Origin: Rhodothermia bacterium
Lineage (GTDB): Bacteria > Bacteroidota > Rhodothermia > Rhodothermales > UBA2364
Assembly (NCBI GenBank): GCA_017303715.1
Contig: JAFLBZ010000030.1
Coordinates: 1 to 56,333 of the forward strand
Length of the DNA: 56,333 nucleotides
Direction: 5' to 3'
Shown here one piece after another: positions 15,320-24,504 of the stretch. A program made the position numbers and the translations under genes. The number at the start of each line of letters is the position of its first letter. Position 1 is the stretch's first letter. Below the pieces are notes generated by a model. That model searched no databases and was not told where the DNA came from. It was given only the letters and a program-made list of their open reading frames with translations.

Positions 15320-17599
15320 TTAGAACCGGATGGTGTAAGCAATATTTGGCAAAATGGGCAACTGGAGCGTATCAATCCGTTTTACGGGATTAGACTCAAA
15401 GTCGTATTGATAAAACCAGATATTCCGGTGAGAATACGCATTGATCAGTTGTAGTTGTAATTCAGATTTGCCCCAACGACCTAATTGGCCTTTTCGGGTA
15501 AATCCAATATCTAAACGATGATACGCCGGCAATCTGCTTGCATTTAACTTCCCAACCGTAAGGACATTCCCACCAATATTGGCAAATCCTTCGCCAAAAG
15601 GACTTTGGATAAAGGTACGTCCCAATGGCTCGGTATAGGCTTGACCAGTTGCGTAGGTAAAAACGGCAGTTGCCGTCCATTTATTTGTAAGGTCATAATT
15701 GGCGGTTAGGTTGAGGTCGTGGGTACGGTCGTACTTGGGTGGGTAATAAGCACCATTGTTGACATTGGGAAATTTTCGCCAAGTACGTCCAAAGGTATAG
15801 CCCATAAACCCATTCAGGCGACCTGCATATTTTTCCAGAAAGAACTCTGCTCCCCAAGCATAGCCTTGCCCGAACCGGAAGAGTTTGTTATACGGCAAGC
15901 CTGCTGTATCGTTTAGGAAGGGGTCTAAGTCAAAAAGATCGTTCATATTGCGGTAATAGCCTTCCACATCAAAATTCCAGCCCTTCAGCGGCCTTGTTTT
16001 AAGGCCCAAAACAAACTGATCTCCCCACGCAGGCTTTACCCCCTCATCTGCCGTCACCCAGACATCGAATCCAGAAAATGCCTCATTGGTGATCAGCGAC
16101 AAAAACTGGTAATAACGTCCATAGGCGGCTTGAACCCTGAGCCATTCACTATAGGAAAAATCGGCGGAGAGGCGAGGCTCCACGCGCAAATAATTTCCAT
16201 CACCAAAATAATTGGCCCGCAAGCCTGCTTTTATTGTCCATTGGATGTTAGGCCGCCACGTCTCCTGCGCATATCCAGACACATAGGGCGTTTGGATATC
16301 TAGAACGTCATTGGTAATCTCGTTAAAAGCATCTTGCAAAAAAATAGACATACGGCCTGCCCAAAATCCCACCTGTACTTGATGTGTTTGGTCTGGAATG
16401 TACTCAAAATCACCTTTCGCCGACCACTCCGTCACCTCGTTACGGCGCTTAAACTCGGTAGAGGCGATTTTTCCACTTGGATTGCTGAAATAGCGGGATC
16501 CCGTGAACGTAAAATTAGAAAACAGCCGCGACGAGAAAATATGAGTCCAGTTTGTGTTTCCCGTGATATTGCCATAGCGCACTTTAAAAGCCGTTTGCTC
16601 GCCCACGGGGATACTCACCTTGTCTTGTCCGGCATAAAAACCAAGGCTCACCTTGTCTTTTGGGGAAAAATCGTAGGTAAACTTGCCATTAAAGTCGTAG
16701 AAATAAAAGTTGTCTGGGATGCCTTGGAAACGTGGTTTCCCGTCTGCATCTTTCAGGTTGCGCAAAACTGCCAAAACTGGCTCGGTGGTAGAGCGTCGTG
16801 CGGCAAGCATCCAACTGCTTTTTTCCTTCTGAAGCGGACCTTCTACCGCAATTCGGGACGAAAGTAGTCCCAAACTCGCCACGCCATGCACCTGTTTTTG
16901 ATTGCCTTCTTTGTTGTAAATGTCCACTACGGAACCCAGTCGTCCACCATACTCTGCCGGATAACCGCCTTTATAGAGCTTAACATCCTTGATAGCATCA
17001 GGATTGAAAGTGGAGAAAAAGCCAAAGATATGGGTTGGGTTGTAAACGGTGGTTCGGTCTAACATAATTAGGGTCTGGTCTGGACTTCCACCACGAATGT
17101 ACAAGCCGCTTGAAAAGTCGGAGGAACTCTTAATTCCGGGTAACAACTGCAAAGACCGGAAAACATCCGCCTGTAACACCGAAGGTAAACGGGTGATGGT
17201 AGAAACCGACATTTGGGTGACACCCACATTACGCTGCTCGGATTCTTCCCGCTCTGAAGTCACGGTTACTTCCACCGAGGTCTCCTCTGGTTCCAATCGG
17301 ATGTCCAAATTCAGCACGGCGCCTTCCGTCAGTTTTATAGGAATACGACGGGCTTTGTATCCGATGTACGAACAAATGAGGGTGTAATTTCCGGGTTTAA
17401 TCCGATTGATCGTGTAATAGCCACTGGTATTGGTCACAGCTCCTGTAGTGGTACCTTGGATGATTACCGTCGCCTGAATCAAGGTTTCGCCAGAAGCATC
17501 ATCTCGTACATAACCACTCACAGACGCATTTTGGGCAAAGGCAGGAAGAAAGGCAGAGAACATTAAAAGGCTCCAAAAGCCCAAAAGACGAAAATACAT
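15320..17599 (-). CDS. TonB-dependent outer membrane receptor with carboxypeptidase-regulatory-like domain
   Basis: A 759-residue outer-membrane receptor. A signal peptide (about 1-22, ending AFAQ) is followed by a CarboxypepD_reg-like domain (about 25-110) with SVSGYVRDDASGETLIQATV and GYYTINRIKPGNYTL. The plug domain (about 130-240) has LLPGIKSSSDFSSGLYIRGG and YKGGYPAEYGGRLGSVVDI. The rest forms a barrel of alternating beta strands, ending in an aromatic phenylalanine (IAYTIRF). It is shorter than SusC proteins and belongs to the receptor class paired with DUF4249 lipoproteins. It would import a ligand using TonB energy. No binding clue for iron, cobalamin or sugar is visible in or around it. 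Confidence 0.92.
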   Translation of the reverse strand: MYFRLLGFWSLLMFSAFLPAFAQNASVSGYVRDDASGETLIQATVIIQGTTTGAVTNTSGYYTINRIKPGNYTLICSYIGYKARRIPIKLTEGAVLNLDIRLEPEETSVEVTVTSEREESEQRNVGVTQMSVSTITRLPSVLQADVFRSLQLLPGIKSSSDFSSGLYIRGGSPDQTLIMLDRTTVYNPTHIFGFFSTFNPDAIKDVKLYKGGYPAEYGGRLGSVVDIYNKEGNQKQVHGVASLGLLSSRIAVEGPLQKEKSSWMLAARRSTTEPVLAVLRNLKDADGKPRFQGIPDNFYFYDFNGKFTYDFSPKDKVSLGFYAGQDKVSIPVGEQTAFKVRYGNITGNTNWTHIFSSRLFSNFTFTGSRYFSNPSGKIASTEFKRRNEVTEWSAKGDFEYIPDQTHQVQVGFWAGRMSIFLQDAFNEITNDVLDIQTPYVSGYAQETWRPNIQWTIKAGLRANYFGDGNYLRVEPRLSADFSYSEWLRVQAAYGRYYQFLSLITNEAFSGFDVWVTADEGVKPAWGDQFVLGLKTRPLKGWNFDVEGYYRNMNDLFDLDPFLNDTAGLPYNKLFRFGQGYAWGAEFFLEKYAGRLNGFMGYTFGRTWRKFPNVNNGAYYPPKYDRTHDLNLTANYDLTNKWTATAVFTYATGQAYTEPLGRTFIQSPFGEGFANIGGNVLTVGKLNASRLPAYHRLDIGFTRKGQLGRWGKSELQLQLINAYSHRNIWFYQYDFESNPVKRIDTLQLPILPNIAYTIRF

Positions 17600-17843
17600 A
17601 CATGAATAGGATTGATGAAGTCACCCTTTTAGCGACACAAATAAGCTCTCTACTTAACGTAAACCAATTTAGCCTTGTTTCTGATCAAGCCATGAAGTTT
17701 CCATAAGCAACACCAAAAAAAGGCTTTGCTCATACAATTTTCTTTTGTCTTCCCTTAAAGAAAATGCGGTCTCGGCGTTTAATAAGCGTATTTTCCTTCT
17801 ATACAACTTCATTATTCCTCGTTCTTCCAAAACCTGCACCACC

Positions 17844-18869
17844 ATGAAAACCTACCACCACTGGGTGTTGCTGGCCCTTTTATTGCCTCTTGGGGTCTAT
17901 GCGCAGCAACCTTCTCCAAACACACCTTGTAAACCGGGCACCCCTACCGAACAAGCCCGCTGTTTACTACGGCCAGTAGGAAAATACGGCATCCTTGGCC
18001 CCAGCCGGATTTCTCTACCCATACCCTTTGAAAACCTTATGGGAAAACGGGTTAGCCTGTCGGCCCGTGCGTTGCGGAAATTTCTTGCCACAAAACAAAT
18101 TGAAGAGTCGGATTTAGGTGGCTCTGTCTATGATAAAGTCTCGCAAAATGACAAAAAAACCAGTGCACGCTACTTTGTGATCCACGACACTGGAACACCA
18201 ACCCTTGAGAAAGACAGTGTTTTCCCACCAGACATGAACGACGCCATATGGTCTTTTAACGACTTTGGCTATTATCCCGCGCTCGCACATGTTCTAATCA
18301 ACCGAGTGGGAGCCTCCGCGACCAAAGTAGATTTTAATACCCCTTTAGCCACAACACAGTACGAAAAAGAAAATCAAGAACGGACAGGCTTGTTTCTAAG
18401 CGTTTCCATGATTCAACCCCGTATGCGTGATGAAACCGGATTAGATGCGCTTGCACCAGAAGAAGGCTTTACCCTCGCACAATACGACCGACTTGCCCTT
18501 TTGTATGTGTCGGCAAGTGTTCGCAAAGGCTACTGGCTCGTACCTGCTTTCCGTGCGGCTGTGGATGCGGGTCTAAGCGAAGCGCATGATGCCCCACAAC
18601 GTTTCGACTTAAACTTATGGGCAGAACGTTTGGCTCTTTTGACAACAGAACTCAACATCAATACCAAGACTACGTCGCGTACAAGTACCCGTCCAAAAAC
18701 ACGGACAGCCAGTACCACCAAATCTAAAAACACCACACAAACCAAACCCAAAACACCATCTACCACCCGAAACTCGTCGGGAAGTACGAACACCAAACCC
18801 CTAAACAGTTCGCAAAAACAGAAACCCCAAACGGGAACCCAATCCACAAATCGCCGGACGAACCAATAA
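17844..18869 (+). CDS. Exported N-acetylmuramoyl-L-alanine-amidase-like protein with Ser/Thr/Lys-rich tail
   Basis: A 341-residue exported protein with a signal peptide (about 1-20, ending VYA). The segment ARYFVIHDTGTP, with H114, and AHVLINRVG, with H149, resemble the zinc-binding histidines of the amidase_2/PGRP fold, so cell-wall amidase activity is plausible. The third zinc ligand is not certain. The last 65 residues or so are a low-complexity tail of T, S, K, N, Q and R, probably disordered and basic, which might bind envelope polymers. The start at 17844 was chosen because the signal peptide begins there; an upstream ATG at 17745 would add a poorly fitting 33-residue stretch. It stands alone between two differently organised blocks. 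Confidence 0.65.
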   Translation: MKTYHHWVLLALLLPLGVYAQQPSPNTPCKPGTPTEQARCLLRPVGKYGILGPSRISLPIPFENLMGKRVSLSARALRKFLATKQIEESDLGGSVYDKVSQNDKKTSARYFVIHDTGTPTLEKDSVFPPDMNDAIWSFNDFGYYPALAHVLINRVGASATKVDFNTPLATTQYEKENQERTGLFLSVSMIQPRMRDETGLDALAPEEGFTLAQYDRLALLYVSASVRKGYWLVPAFRAAVDAGLSEAHDAPQRFDLNLWAERLALLTTELNINTKTTSRTSTRPKTRTASTTKSKNTTQTKPKTPSTTRNSSGSTNTKPLNSSQKQKPQTGTQSTNRRTNQ

Positions 18870-18955
18870 GCATGGGAACCTTTTGGACTTTGGGCGATTT
18901 AGGCGTAATATGTTGCTAAACAGATTTTCTTAACCATTATCCAAATCGCTGGGTT

Positions 18956-19495
18956 ATGCGCAAATTCATCTATATGCTATTGATTGCTTTCAGCGTATCG
19001 GCAACCACGGTACAAGCACAATTGCTAAAAGATACCGCTAAGCTACGTCCTGCCAGTTCGATTTTTAACTCGAATGGTGTTTTGTCTAAGGTCTTTGCAC
19101 CGGATAAATTCCGCCTCTCCCATAGCTATGAACTCAGTACAGGGTCTTATGGCGGAATGGGGCTTACGACAGGCGTTTATACCGCCAGTATGAATTGGAA
19201 TTTGGGCGCAAAGTTCGATGCAAATGTGGATGTGAGTGCTCTACATGCCCCCTTTGGCAAAACAACCCTTGCCCAGCAACTCATGGGCGATGAGCAGGTA
19301 AAAGTCTTTGTTCGAAATGCCTCCCTCTCGTACCGACCTTCAAAAAACCTGATGCTTAACCTCTCTTTCCACCAAAATCCATATGGATATTATGGATATG
19401 GCTACGGAGACGGTATAGGTTATGGATACAGCCCTTATTCCGGAAACCGATTCGGACTACGTTTCGGATCAAATGCAACGAACGACAATTGGTAA
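18956..19495 (+). CDS. Small outer-membrane-like protein, hypothetical
   Basis: A 179-residue exported protein with a signal peptide (about 1-22, ending TVQAQ). The mature part alternates polar and hydrophobic residues in strands such as FRLSHSYELSTGSYGGMGL, YTASMNWNLGAKFDANVDV and VFVRNASLSYRPSKNLMLNL, which suggests a small beta barrel or a membrane-associated beta sheet. A Gly-Tyr-rich run (about 145-163) follows the last strands. I recognise no family. A well-formed terminator follows the stop, which suggests that its transcript ends there. The 87-base gap to the amidase-like gene upstream could allow cotranscription. Confidence 0.65.
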   Translation: MRKFIYMLLIAFSVSATTVQAQLLKDTAKLRPASSIFNSNGVLSKVFAPDKFRLSHSYELSTGSYGGMGLTTGVYTASMNWNLGAKFDANVDVSALHAPFGKTTLAQQLMGDEQVKVFVRNASLSYRPSKNLMLNLSFHQNPYGYYGYGYGDGIGYGYSPYSGNRFGLRFGSNATNDNW

Positions 19496-19518
19496 AAACG
19501 TTTGACCTAGGATCTTGC

Positions 19519-19552
19519 AGGCGCAGGTGTACTTAAAACTTGCGCCTTTTTC
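19519..19552 (+). terminator. Rho-independent terminator
   Basis: AGGCGCAGGT (19519-19528) pairs over ten positions, one a G-U pair, with ACTTGCGCCT (19538-19547), followed by five T. It closes the transcript of the outer-membrane-like gene. Confidence 0.8.
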
Positions 19553-19587
19553 GTACCAATACAAACTGATTTCAGTCTAAAAAACCC

Positions 19588-19594
19588 TATCTTA
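19588..19594 (+). promoter_or_regulatory. Candidate -10-like element TATCTTA
   Basis: This seven-base element lies 82 bases before the LytR_C gene and just after a terminator, where a new promoter is expected. It matches the core of the element before other genes in the window. Confidence 0.3.
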
Positions 19595-19676
19595 CCAAAA
19601 GTCTAACCGTCAATCCCTTGTAGAGAACATGAACGGCGACAGCAATTTTCCTTATCCGTAACTATTTTAGATTGGA

Positions 19677-20144
19677 ATGGAACCCTCCACTATACAGACC
19701 TTCTGGCGTAACCAGAAACTGAACATAGGTTTAATTTTGGCCATTATGGTTATGCTGGTTTTAATTTGGGCCTTGTTATCGCGACTGATCACACCAAACA
19801 CCAATCCGGAACGTGCCTCGAATCCATTAAACCTAATGGGAGACCGTATTCAGTTGGAGGTGCGGAATGCAACCCAAGTTAAGGATGTTGCTGCAAACGT
19901 TAGACGATACCTTGAAGGCTATAAATTTGATGTCGTTGAAAGCGGAAACGCAGAGAAAAAAGGGGAGGCTTATACGATGGTGATAGATCGGTCGGGCGTT
20001 AAGGAACACGCCGAGCGCGTAGCGTATCTGCTGGGAGTTCCATCCAATAGGGTTCGACAAGAAGTGGTGCCCGATGCTTTTTTGGATGTCAGCATTGTCA
20101 TTGGTGAGGACTTCCCAAACCTAAAACCGTTCGCAAAGAATTAA
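19677..20144 (+). CDS. LytR_C-domain membrane-anchored protein
   Basis: A 155-residue protein with one N-terminal transmembrane helix (about 17-38, GLILAIMVMLVLIWALL) and a periplasmic LytR_C domain (about 57-145). The domain shows QLEVRNATQVKDVAANVRRY, YTMVIDRSGVKEHAERVAYL and a final VVPDAFLDVSIVIGEDF. LytR_C domains are found at the end of wall-polymer ligases, but in this group stand-alone copies sit next to rsfS and their function is not known to me. The 97-base gap to rsfS contains no hairpin, so the two are probably cotranscribed. Confidence 0.8.
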   Translation: MEPSTIQTFWRNQKLNIGLILAIMVMLVLIWALLSRLITPNTNPERASNPLNLMGDRIQLEVRNATQVKDVAANVRRYLEGYKFDVVESGNAEKKGEAYTMVIDRSGVKEHAERVAYLLGVPSNRVRQEVVPDAFLDVSIVIGEDFPNLKPFAKN

Positions 20145-20241
20145 ACACCAAAAGAACCAAACGATCGCCCCAACATTGCTGTTAAACCAGAAGTTGGGAT
20201 CATAAACAACGAAAACAATCCGTAGAACCAAACCTAAATTA

Positions 20242-20676
20242 ATGGAAACCTTAAACGAGTTGTCTGGCTTGCCGGAGCGAAAAAAACCGGAAAATGCCGC
20301 CCCTACCAAAGAACTTGCCCGCGAAGCCATTTTTGCAGCATTCCGAAAAAAAGCCACCAATGTTGTGGTGATGGATATTCGTGAAGTAAGTGGAATTGCT
20401 GATTATTTCGTGATCTGTACCGGAGATTCCCAGCGGCAGATTAAGGCTATTGCCGATGGAATCAGGGAAGATGTGCGCGAGGCTCTGGGCGAAAAACCAT
20501 GGCGAAGCGAAGGATACAAACAACAAGAATGGATTTTGTTGGACTATGTGGATGTGGTGGTACATGTCTTTAACGAAGAGAAACGCACCCATTTTGGGCT
20601 GGAGCGCCTATGGGGTGATGCACCCCGCGAGGAAATCCAAGACGGCGTAACTGAAATTGTGCTCTTGGGTCAATAA
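20242..20676 (+). CDS. rsfS: Ribosomal silencing factor RsfS (RsfA/Iojap family)
   Basis: Binds ribosomal protein L14 and blocks joining of the subunits when nutrients are low. The 144-residue protein has an N-terminal extension (1-30) and then the conserved domain with VVVMDIREVSGIADYFVIC, GDSQRQIKAIADGI, KPWRSEGYKQQEWILLDY and DVVVHVFNEEKRTHFGLERL. The length is slightly above the E. coli protein (105) because of the N-terminal extension and the tail. It directly follows the LytR_C gene, as seen in many related genomes. An ftsH gene, often next in Bacteroidota, is absent here. Confidence 0.93.
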   Translation: METLNELSGLPERKKPENAAPTKELAREAIFAAFRKKATNVVVMDIREVSGIADYFVICTGDSQRQIKAIADGIREDVREALGEKPWRSEGYKQQEWILLDYVDVVVHVFNEEKRTHFGLERLWGDAPREEIQDGVTEIVLLGQ

Positions 20677-20814
20677 GATCCATACAGTCGTTTTTTTTGT
20701 CTGTTCAAGGAAAAAAAGAAGCCATTCGCTCGATCGCAATAAACTTTAGCCGCGATTTTTGTTAGGTTCTTCTATATATAACAACCTTAACACATGTGCG
20801 TTATGTTTCTCCGT

Positions 20815-21279
20815 ATGAAATCATGGTTCGGCGTGGGTCTCTTCACCTTGTTCTTGGCCGCTTGTAATGGCGCAAGACCTGAACTTGTATCCGAGACTTT
20901 GGGGCAAACACCAGAAGAGGGGAAGCAAACCGCCGTCATTAAGCCCATATCTCCTGAAGCAGCGATGGCCTTTAGAATTACACCCGCTCCGGTGGATACC
21001 GTACAGGTTCATGCAGAACGCGCCACTACGAAAGGTGCTGCCGTAGAGGTCTTGGTGAAAGGCTATTTGGCAGATGGATGTACAGAACTCCACGAAGTAG
21101 CCCAGTCGCGAGAATCGCAGACTATACGGGTAAACGTCTTGGTGAGGCGGAAAACAGAAGCCATGTGTACGATGGCGGTTAGGCCATATAAGTTTTACCT
21201 CAAATTGAACGACCGCCTCACCTCAGGCTCTTATAACTTGGCACTAAACAACCATGTCTATCCCTTTAAGGTAAACTAA
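20815..21279 (+). CDS. Small lipoprotein with a conserved DGC...C beta domain
   Basis: A 154-residue lipoprotein: MKSWFGVGLFTLFLAAC gives a lipobox with C17. The C-terminal 90 residues form a beta domain with VLVKGYLADGCTELHEVAQ followed by RKTEAMCTMAVRPYKFYLKL; the two cysteines could form a disulfide. I recall similar DGCTE-type domains in secreted proteins of other bacteria, without a known function. The start was set at 20815 because it opens the lipoprotein signal; ATGs at 20794 and 20803 would only lengthen the N-terminus. The response regulator gene begins 21 bases after its stop, so a shared transcript is likely. Confidence 0.72.
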   Translation: MKSWFGVGLFTLFLAACNGARPELVSETLGQTPEEGKQTAVIKPISPEAAMAFRITPAPVDTVQVHAERATTKGAAVEVLVKGYLADGCTELHEVAQSRESQTIRVNVLVRRKTEAMCTMAVRPYKFYLKLNDRLTSGSYNLALNNHVYPFKVN

Positions 21280-21300
21280 TCTTGTCCGAAAGAAGTTCTT

Positions 21301-21951
21301 ATGGCCATTCAGATCCTCATTGCAGATGATCACCCCTTGATGCGGCTTGGCATCCGTAATCGTCTGGCCCAAGAAGATGACTTTCTGGTGGTGGCAGAGG
21401 CAAAAGATGGCTTGGAAACGGTACGGCTGACGATAGCGCATGAACCGGATGTCTTGTTGTTGGATTTAGACCTGCCAGAAGCCAATGGTATAGAGGTATT
21501 GGAAAAGCTTTCTGCTCAAAAGATTAAAACCAAAATACTGATCCTTAGTGCCTATAACAGCCCACACTATGTTAGACGGGTTTTGGGCTTTGGTGTAATG
21601 GGCTATCTCAATAAACGAGAATCTCTTGATACGATTGCAGTGGCAGTACGAGGCGTTGCAGCCGGACAATCCGGGTGGTTTAGTCCAGATATCGCAGGGC
21701 AAATGTCTGCTCAAGCAAAAAACAACCCTATTATTGCTTTAGAAAACCCTCAACAACTTCTTACGGGCAGGGAATGTGATGTACTTATTGCTGCTGCAAA
21801 GGGAATGGCGATGGATGCCATCGCGGATCATTTGTGCATCTCGGTTCATACGGTACGGAAACACCTCTCAAACATTTATGAGAAAATCGGCGTTTCAGAT
21901 CGCTCGGAAGCCATCGCTTGGGCGTGGCAAGTCAAACTGATGCAGGCATAA
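21301..21951 (+). CDS. LuxR/NarL-type response regulator (no adjacent kinase)
   Basis: A 216-residue transcription factor. The receiver domain (1-120) has the acidic pair D9-D10, phospho-accepting D55 (VLLLDLDLPEANG) and the conserved lysine near YLNKRES. The C-terminal LuxR-type helix-turn-helix (about 152-212) has LTGRECDVLIAAAKGMAMDA and SVHTVRKHLSNIYEKIGV. It would bind DNA as a dimer after phosphorylation. It follows the small lipoprotein gene by 21 bases, and tRNA-Leu follows. Candidate partners are the soluble kinase at 12528 and the membrane kinase at 24501, although the latter has its own regulator. Confidence 0.92.
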   Translation: MAIQILIADDHPLMRLGIRNRLAQEDDFLVVAEAKDGLETVRLTIAHEPDVLLLDLDLPEANGIEVLEKLSAQKIKTKILILSAYNSPHYVRRVLGFGVMGYLNKRESLDTIAVAVRGVAAGQSGWFSPDIAGQMSAQAKNNPIIALENPQQLLTGRECDVLIAAAKGMAMDAIADHLCISVHTVRKHLSNIYEKIGVSDRSEAIAWAWQVKLMQA

Positions 21952-22034
21952 TAAAAAACATAACGCCTCTTTTTTTTGAAGAAAAAAAACTTGCTATACC
22001 CTAAAAAAAAACATATATTCAGAATTCTTCCCAA

Positions 22035-22118
22035 GCCCGAATGGCGGAATTGGTAGACGCGACGGACTCAAAATCCGTTGGCAGCGATGTCGTGGGGGTT
22101 CGAGTCCCTCTTCGGGCA
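22035..22118 (+). tRNA. tRNA-Leu (anticodon CAA)
   Basis: The 84-nt gene has a long variable arm, as expected for leucine. The acceptor stem GCCCGAA (22035-22041) pairs with TTCGGGC (22111-22117). The anticodon stem ACGGA/TCCGT encloses loop CTCAAAA, giving CAA. The T loop is GGGTTCGAGTCCC. CCA is not encoded. Confidence 0.96.
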
Positions 22119-22127
22119 CAAGTCTTT

Positions 22128-22163
22128 AAGCTGAATAAACCCAAGTGTTTGTTCAGCTTTTTT
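22128..22163 (+). terminator. Terminator after tRNA-Leu
   Basis: AAGCTGAA (22128-22135) pairs with TTCAGCTT (22152-22159), with further AAAC/GTTT pairing inside, and is followed by a T run. It ends the tRNA transcript 10 bases after the mature 3' end. Confidence 0.8.
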
Positions 22164-22420
22164 GTTTACGGTTCGGCACGCATTATAACTTATTGTTGCC
22201 TTCACCAATGGTTTTCACCTCTTTCAACGTGGGTTTCAGGCGACTCAAGCCTTTGATGAGCGATCAAAATGGATGTGGTTGAGTATGTTAACCGTCCTGC
22301 TGGGGATAAGATTGCACCTTATCCGATAACGTGCAAGTACAAACGATAACCCTTTTCCTTTTAGAACGACTTCAAACACACAAGGCAATTGGGACTGCCG
22401 TCTTGCACGAGTGGCAAAAT

Positions 22421-22455
22421 AAAGGCCACATCCAGCGTTGGACATGGCCTTTTGG
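22421..22455. terminator. Hairpin terminator at the end of the lipoprotein gene
   Basis: AAAGGCCA (22421-22428) pairs perfectly with TGGCCTTT (22445-22452), and TCCA/TGGA pair inside. It lies 55 bases after the stop of the minus-strand gene at 22509. The rest of 22164-22508 shows no supported gene. Confidence 0.65.
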
Positions 22456-22508
22456 CAGGTAACCTACGAGAAATGTATGAGGTTATTTTTGAGGTGTTCT
22501 TAAGAAAT

Positions 22509-23516
22509 TTATTCGTTTATGGGGAGTCCAGAAACTTGTTTAAAACGTTCCAACTCGACCATAAAAGGAACAGAAAACTCACTGGGTGCGCGCCGATAGC
22601 CTGCAAGCCCAAATGCAGTATCGCCCTCCATCACATAGGCCGCTATCATTCGTTCGGGCGCTGTAAAAGCGAGCGGATTCTGAGGATCGAGTACCAGATG
22701 GAAGTCTAACCGTAGATGGGCATCCGCATCCGCAGTTGTAGAGGACTTAGAGAGGGCACTATCGTTTCCCCAGCAGACATAGTTGATTCCCCCGCTTCCA
22801 ATAGAGGCGGGCAGACAAATCTTCGCTTCTGAAATGGCATGGGCGGATGTCCCAGACTTCTTCAATGCCCTTGTGTTTATCGAGATGCTTTCGCAGAGTG
22901 CTACTTGATCAGCATTACCCAAACAAGTACCAAGCGTTGATGTTTGTAGGTTTAGGATACCCGTTTCAAGTTGGCTCCGATTGAATAACTTGAAATATTG
23001 CGCATCATTTGTCAAAGCCTCTTCGTCATAGAAAGCAACCAAAACCTGCGTAGCATTATTAGCTTCTGGCAGAAAAGGATTGGGGTAAAAACGTGCTTGG
23101 GTGGTAAATCCATTCGTAGCACGAGATACAGAAATCCTACTCATTTGGCGTGTGGGGCCATCGGCTTCATAGCTATTTAGTTTTTCCCCTACTTGCATAT
23201 TTTCTAATGGGTCTGTTAACTCCAAATGCGGGTTACTAACAGAACCGTCGGAAATAAACGCGACGCCAAATGCCGGATCTGCTGCATTCGAGACTTCTTT
23301 TGAAACGATGAAGGGGAACTGGAAGGTTTCTGTTTTAGAAATAAATTGTGTACCGCTCAGAGGCTTTAGGGTCAAAGCGGACGACAGTTTGGTATGCAGC
23401 TTTTGCTGTGCCGTTCCGTGCGATTCTTGTATTGGCGTGATATTGTTCTGGTCGCAGCCAGCAACCAATATCAATAACAACCAAACTAATTTTCGAGGTG
23501 AGTAAAAATTGTACAT
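22509..23516 (-). CDS. Hypothetical lipoprotein
   Basis: A 335-residue lipoprotein with lipobox LILVAGC (C21). The mature part is rich in polar beta-type sequence, with segments such as ETFQFPFIVSKEVS and FTTQARFYPNPFLPE near the front and LRLDFHLVLDPQNPLAF near the end. Several cysteines (around LGTCLGN, VALCES, KICLP and NYVCWGN) could form disulfides after export. I recognise no family. It lies 43 bases downstream of the response-regulator gene on the same strand, so it may be part of the two-component operon or its target. Function unknown. Confidence 0.65.
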   Translation of the reverse strand: MYNFYSPRKLVWLLLILVAGCDQNNITPIQESHGTAQQKLHTKLSSALTLKPLSGTQFISKTETFQFPFIVSKEVSNAADPAFGVAFISDGSVSNPHLELTDPLENMQVGEKLNSYEADGPTRQMSRISVSRATNGFTTQARFYPNPFLPEANNATQVLVAFYDEEALTNDAQYFKLFNRSQLETGILNLQTSTLGTCLGNADQVALCESISINTRALKKSGTSAHAISEAKICLPASIGSGGINYVCWGNDSALSKSSTTADADAHLRLDFHLVLDPQNPLAFTAPERMIAAYVMEGDTAFGLAGYRRAPSEFSVPFMVELERFKQVSGLPINE

Positions 23517-23559
23517 AATTTTGGCAAGGTTTTATGTGTTAATATATCTTAATTTGGGT

Positions 23560-24504
23560 TTATATATAGGACAAATCATAATACTTAGACAAGTCCCATT
23601 TTTGCGCCCAAAGCAAGGCTTCAATAGTAGATTCCACCTCCAGTTCATCGAAGATTTTGGGAAGGACAACCCTCCGTATCCGGCCTTCTTCTCGTTTGAG
23701 GAGAATATCCAGTTGATCCTCTATGGGTAAATTTGTACTTGAAGATTTTTCATATCGCACGCTTCCGTCCTCCTGAAGGATTTGTTTGCGGACGAAAGCC
23801 AATTCGGTGGACAGTTTCTGTACTGCCGCACTTTCTGGAGGCAAAAAATGCTTAAGGCAGGTACTGACACTTTTTTCTGTGGGCTTAGACGCCGGAACGT
23901 CTTCTGGTAAAAGGTATTTTGTCCGCTTCAAATGAGCAAAGAAATCCCCATCCTCCAAGTCCAATGAACGTGCTAAAAAATATCCAGCCAAGCGGTTGGT
24001 ATTCGTATAACCTTTCGTAAGCAGATAAAGCACCTCGGTTTCTTCTTCTGAAAGTGTATAGAAGTTTCGGAAGTCTCTGTTTTGCAGTATGTCCGTACAT
24101 TCAAGAGAATAAAATCCGGTTTTTCCTGAGGCGATACCACGAATCGCTTTTTTGATCAAAGCCTTGTCTTCATTTTTATGTAAGATGCCTTCGACCTGCC
24201 CTTTGAAAGGCAATACATAAGCCACTTCATGAACCAAGCCAGAAACAATCAAGGTTTTAAGGTGTACATTCTGCTTTTTTAATTCGCGAATAACATCAGT
24301 TGCATACCCACCGTGTCCCAGATCCACATCTAATACCATGACGTCCAGATGATTTTGGTGAGCGATTGCTTGTGTAATGGCGTCTTCTGCCGAAGTAGCC
24401 GTTGCAACAACATTAATTTCCGTACCCGCAAAGTATCGAGAACAGGTGTCTAAAAAGGCCCCGTCATCAACAATCATAACTTTGATGTATGCACTTTTTT
24501 TCAT
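23560..24504 (-). CDS. Response regulator with receiver domain and long divergent C-terminal region
   Basis: A 314-residue regulator. The receiver domain (about 6-130) has D13-D14, phospho-accepting D59 (VMVLDVDLGHGG) and K at LHKNED. Residues 148-195 start like a LuxR-type helix-turn-helix (YTLSEEETEVLYLLTKGYTN) but then diverge, and a further 115 residues or so with mixed charge follow (ILQEDGSVRYEKSSSTNLP, EGRIRRVVLPKIFDELEVES). DNA binding is plausible but not certain; the tail may be a new output domain. The start codon overlaps the stop of the kinase gene (four bases, ATGA), so the kinase at 24501 is the expected partner. Confidence 0.82.
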   Translation of the reverse strand: MKKSAYIKVMIVDDGAFLDTCSRYFAGTEINVVATATSAEDAITQAIAHQNHLDVMVLDVDLGHGGYATDVIRELKKQNVHLKTLIVSGLVHEVAYVLPFKGQVEGILHKNEDKALIKKAIRGIASGKTGFYSLECTDILQNRDFRNFYTLSEEETEVLYLLTKGYTNTNRLAGYFLARSLDLEDGDFFAHLKRTKYLLPEDVPASKPTEKSVSTCLKHFLPPESAAVQKLSTELAFVRKQILQEDGSVRYEKSSSTNLPIEDQLDILLKREEGRIRRVVLPKIFDELEVESTIEALLWAQKWDLSKYYDLSYI

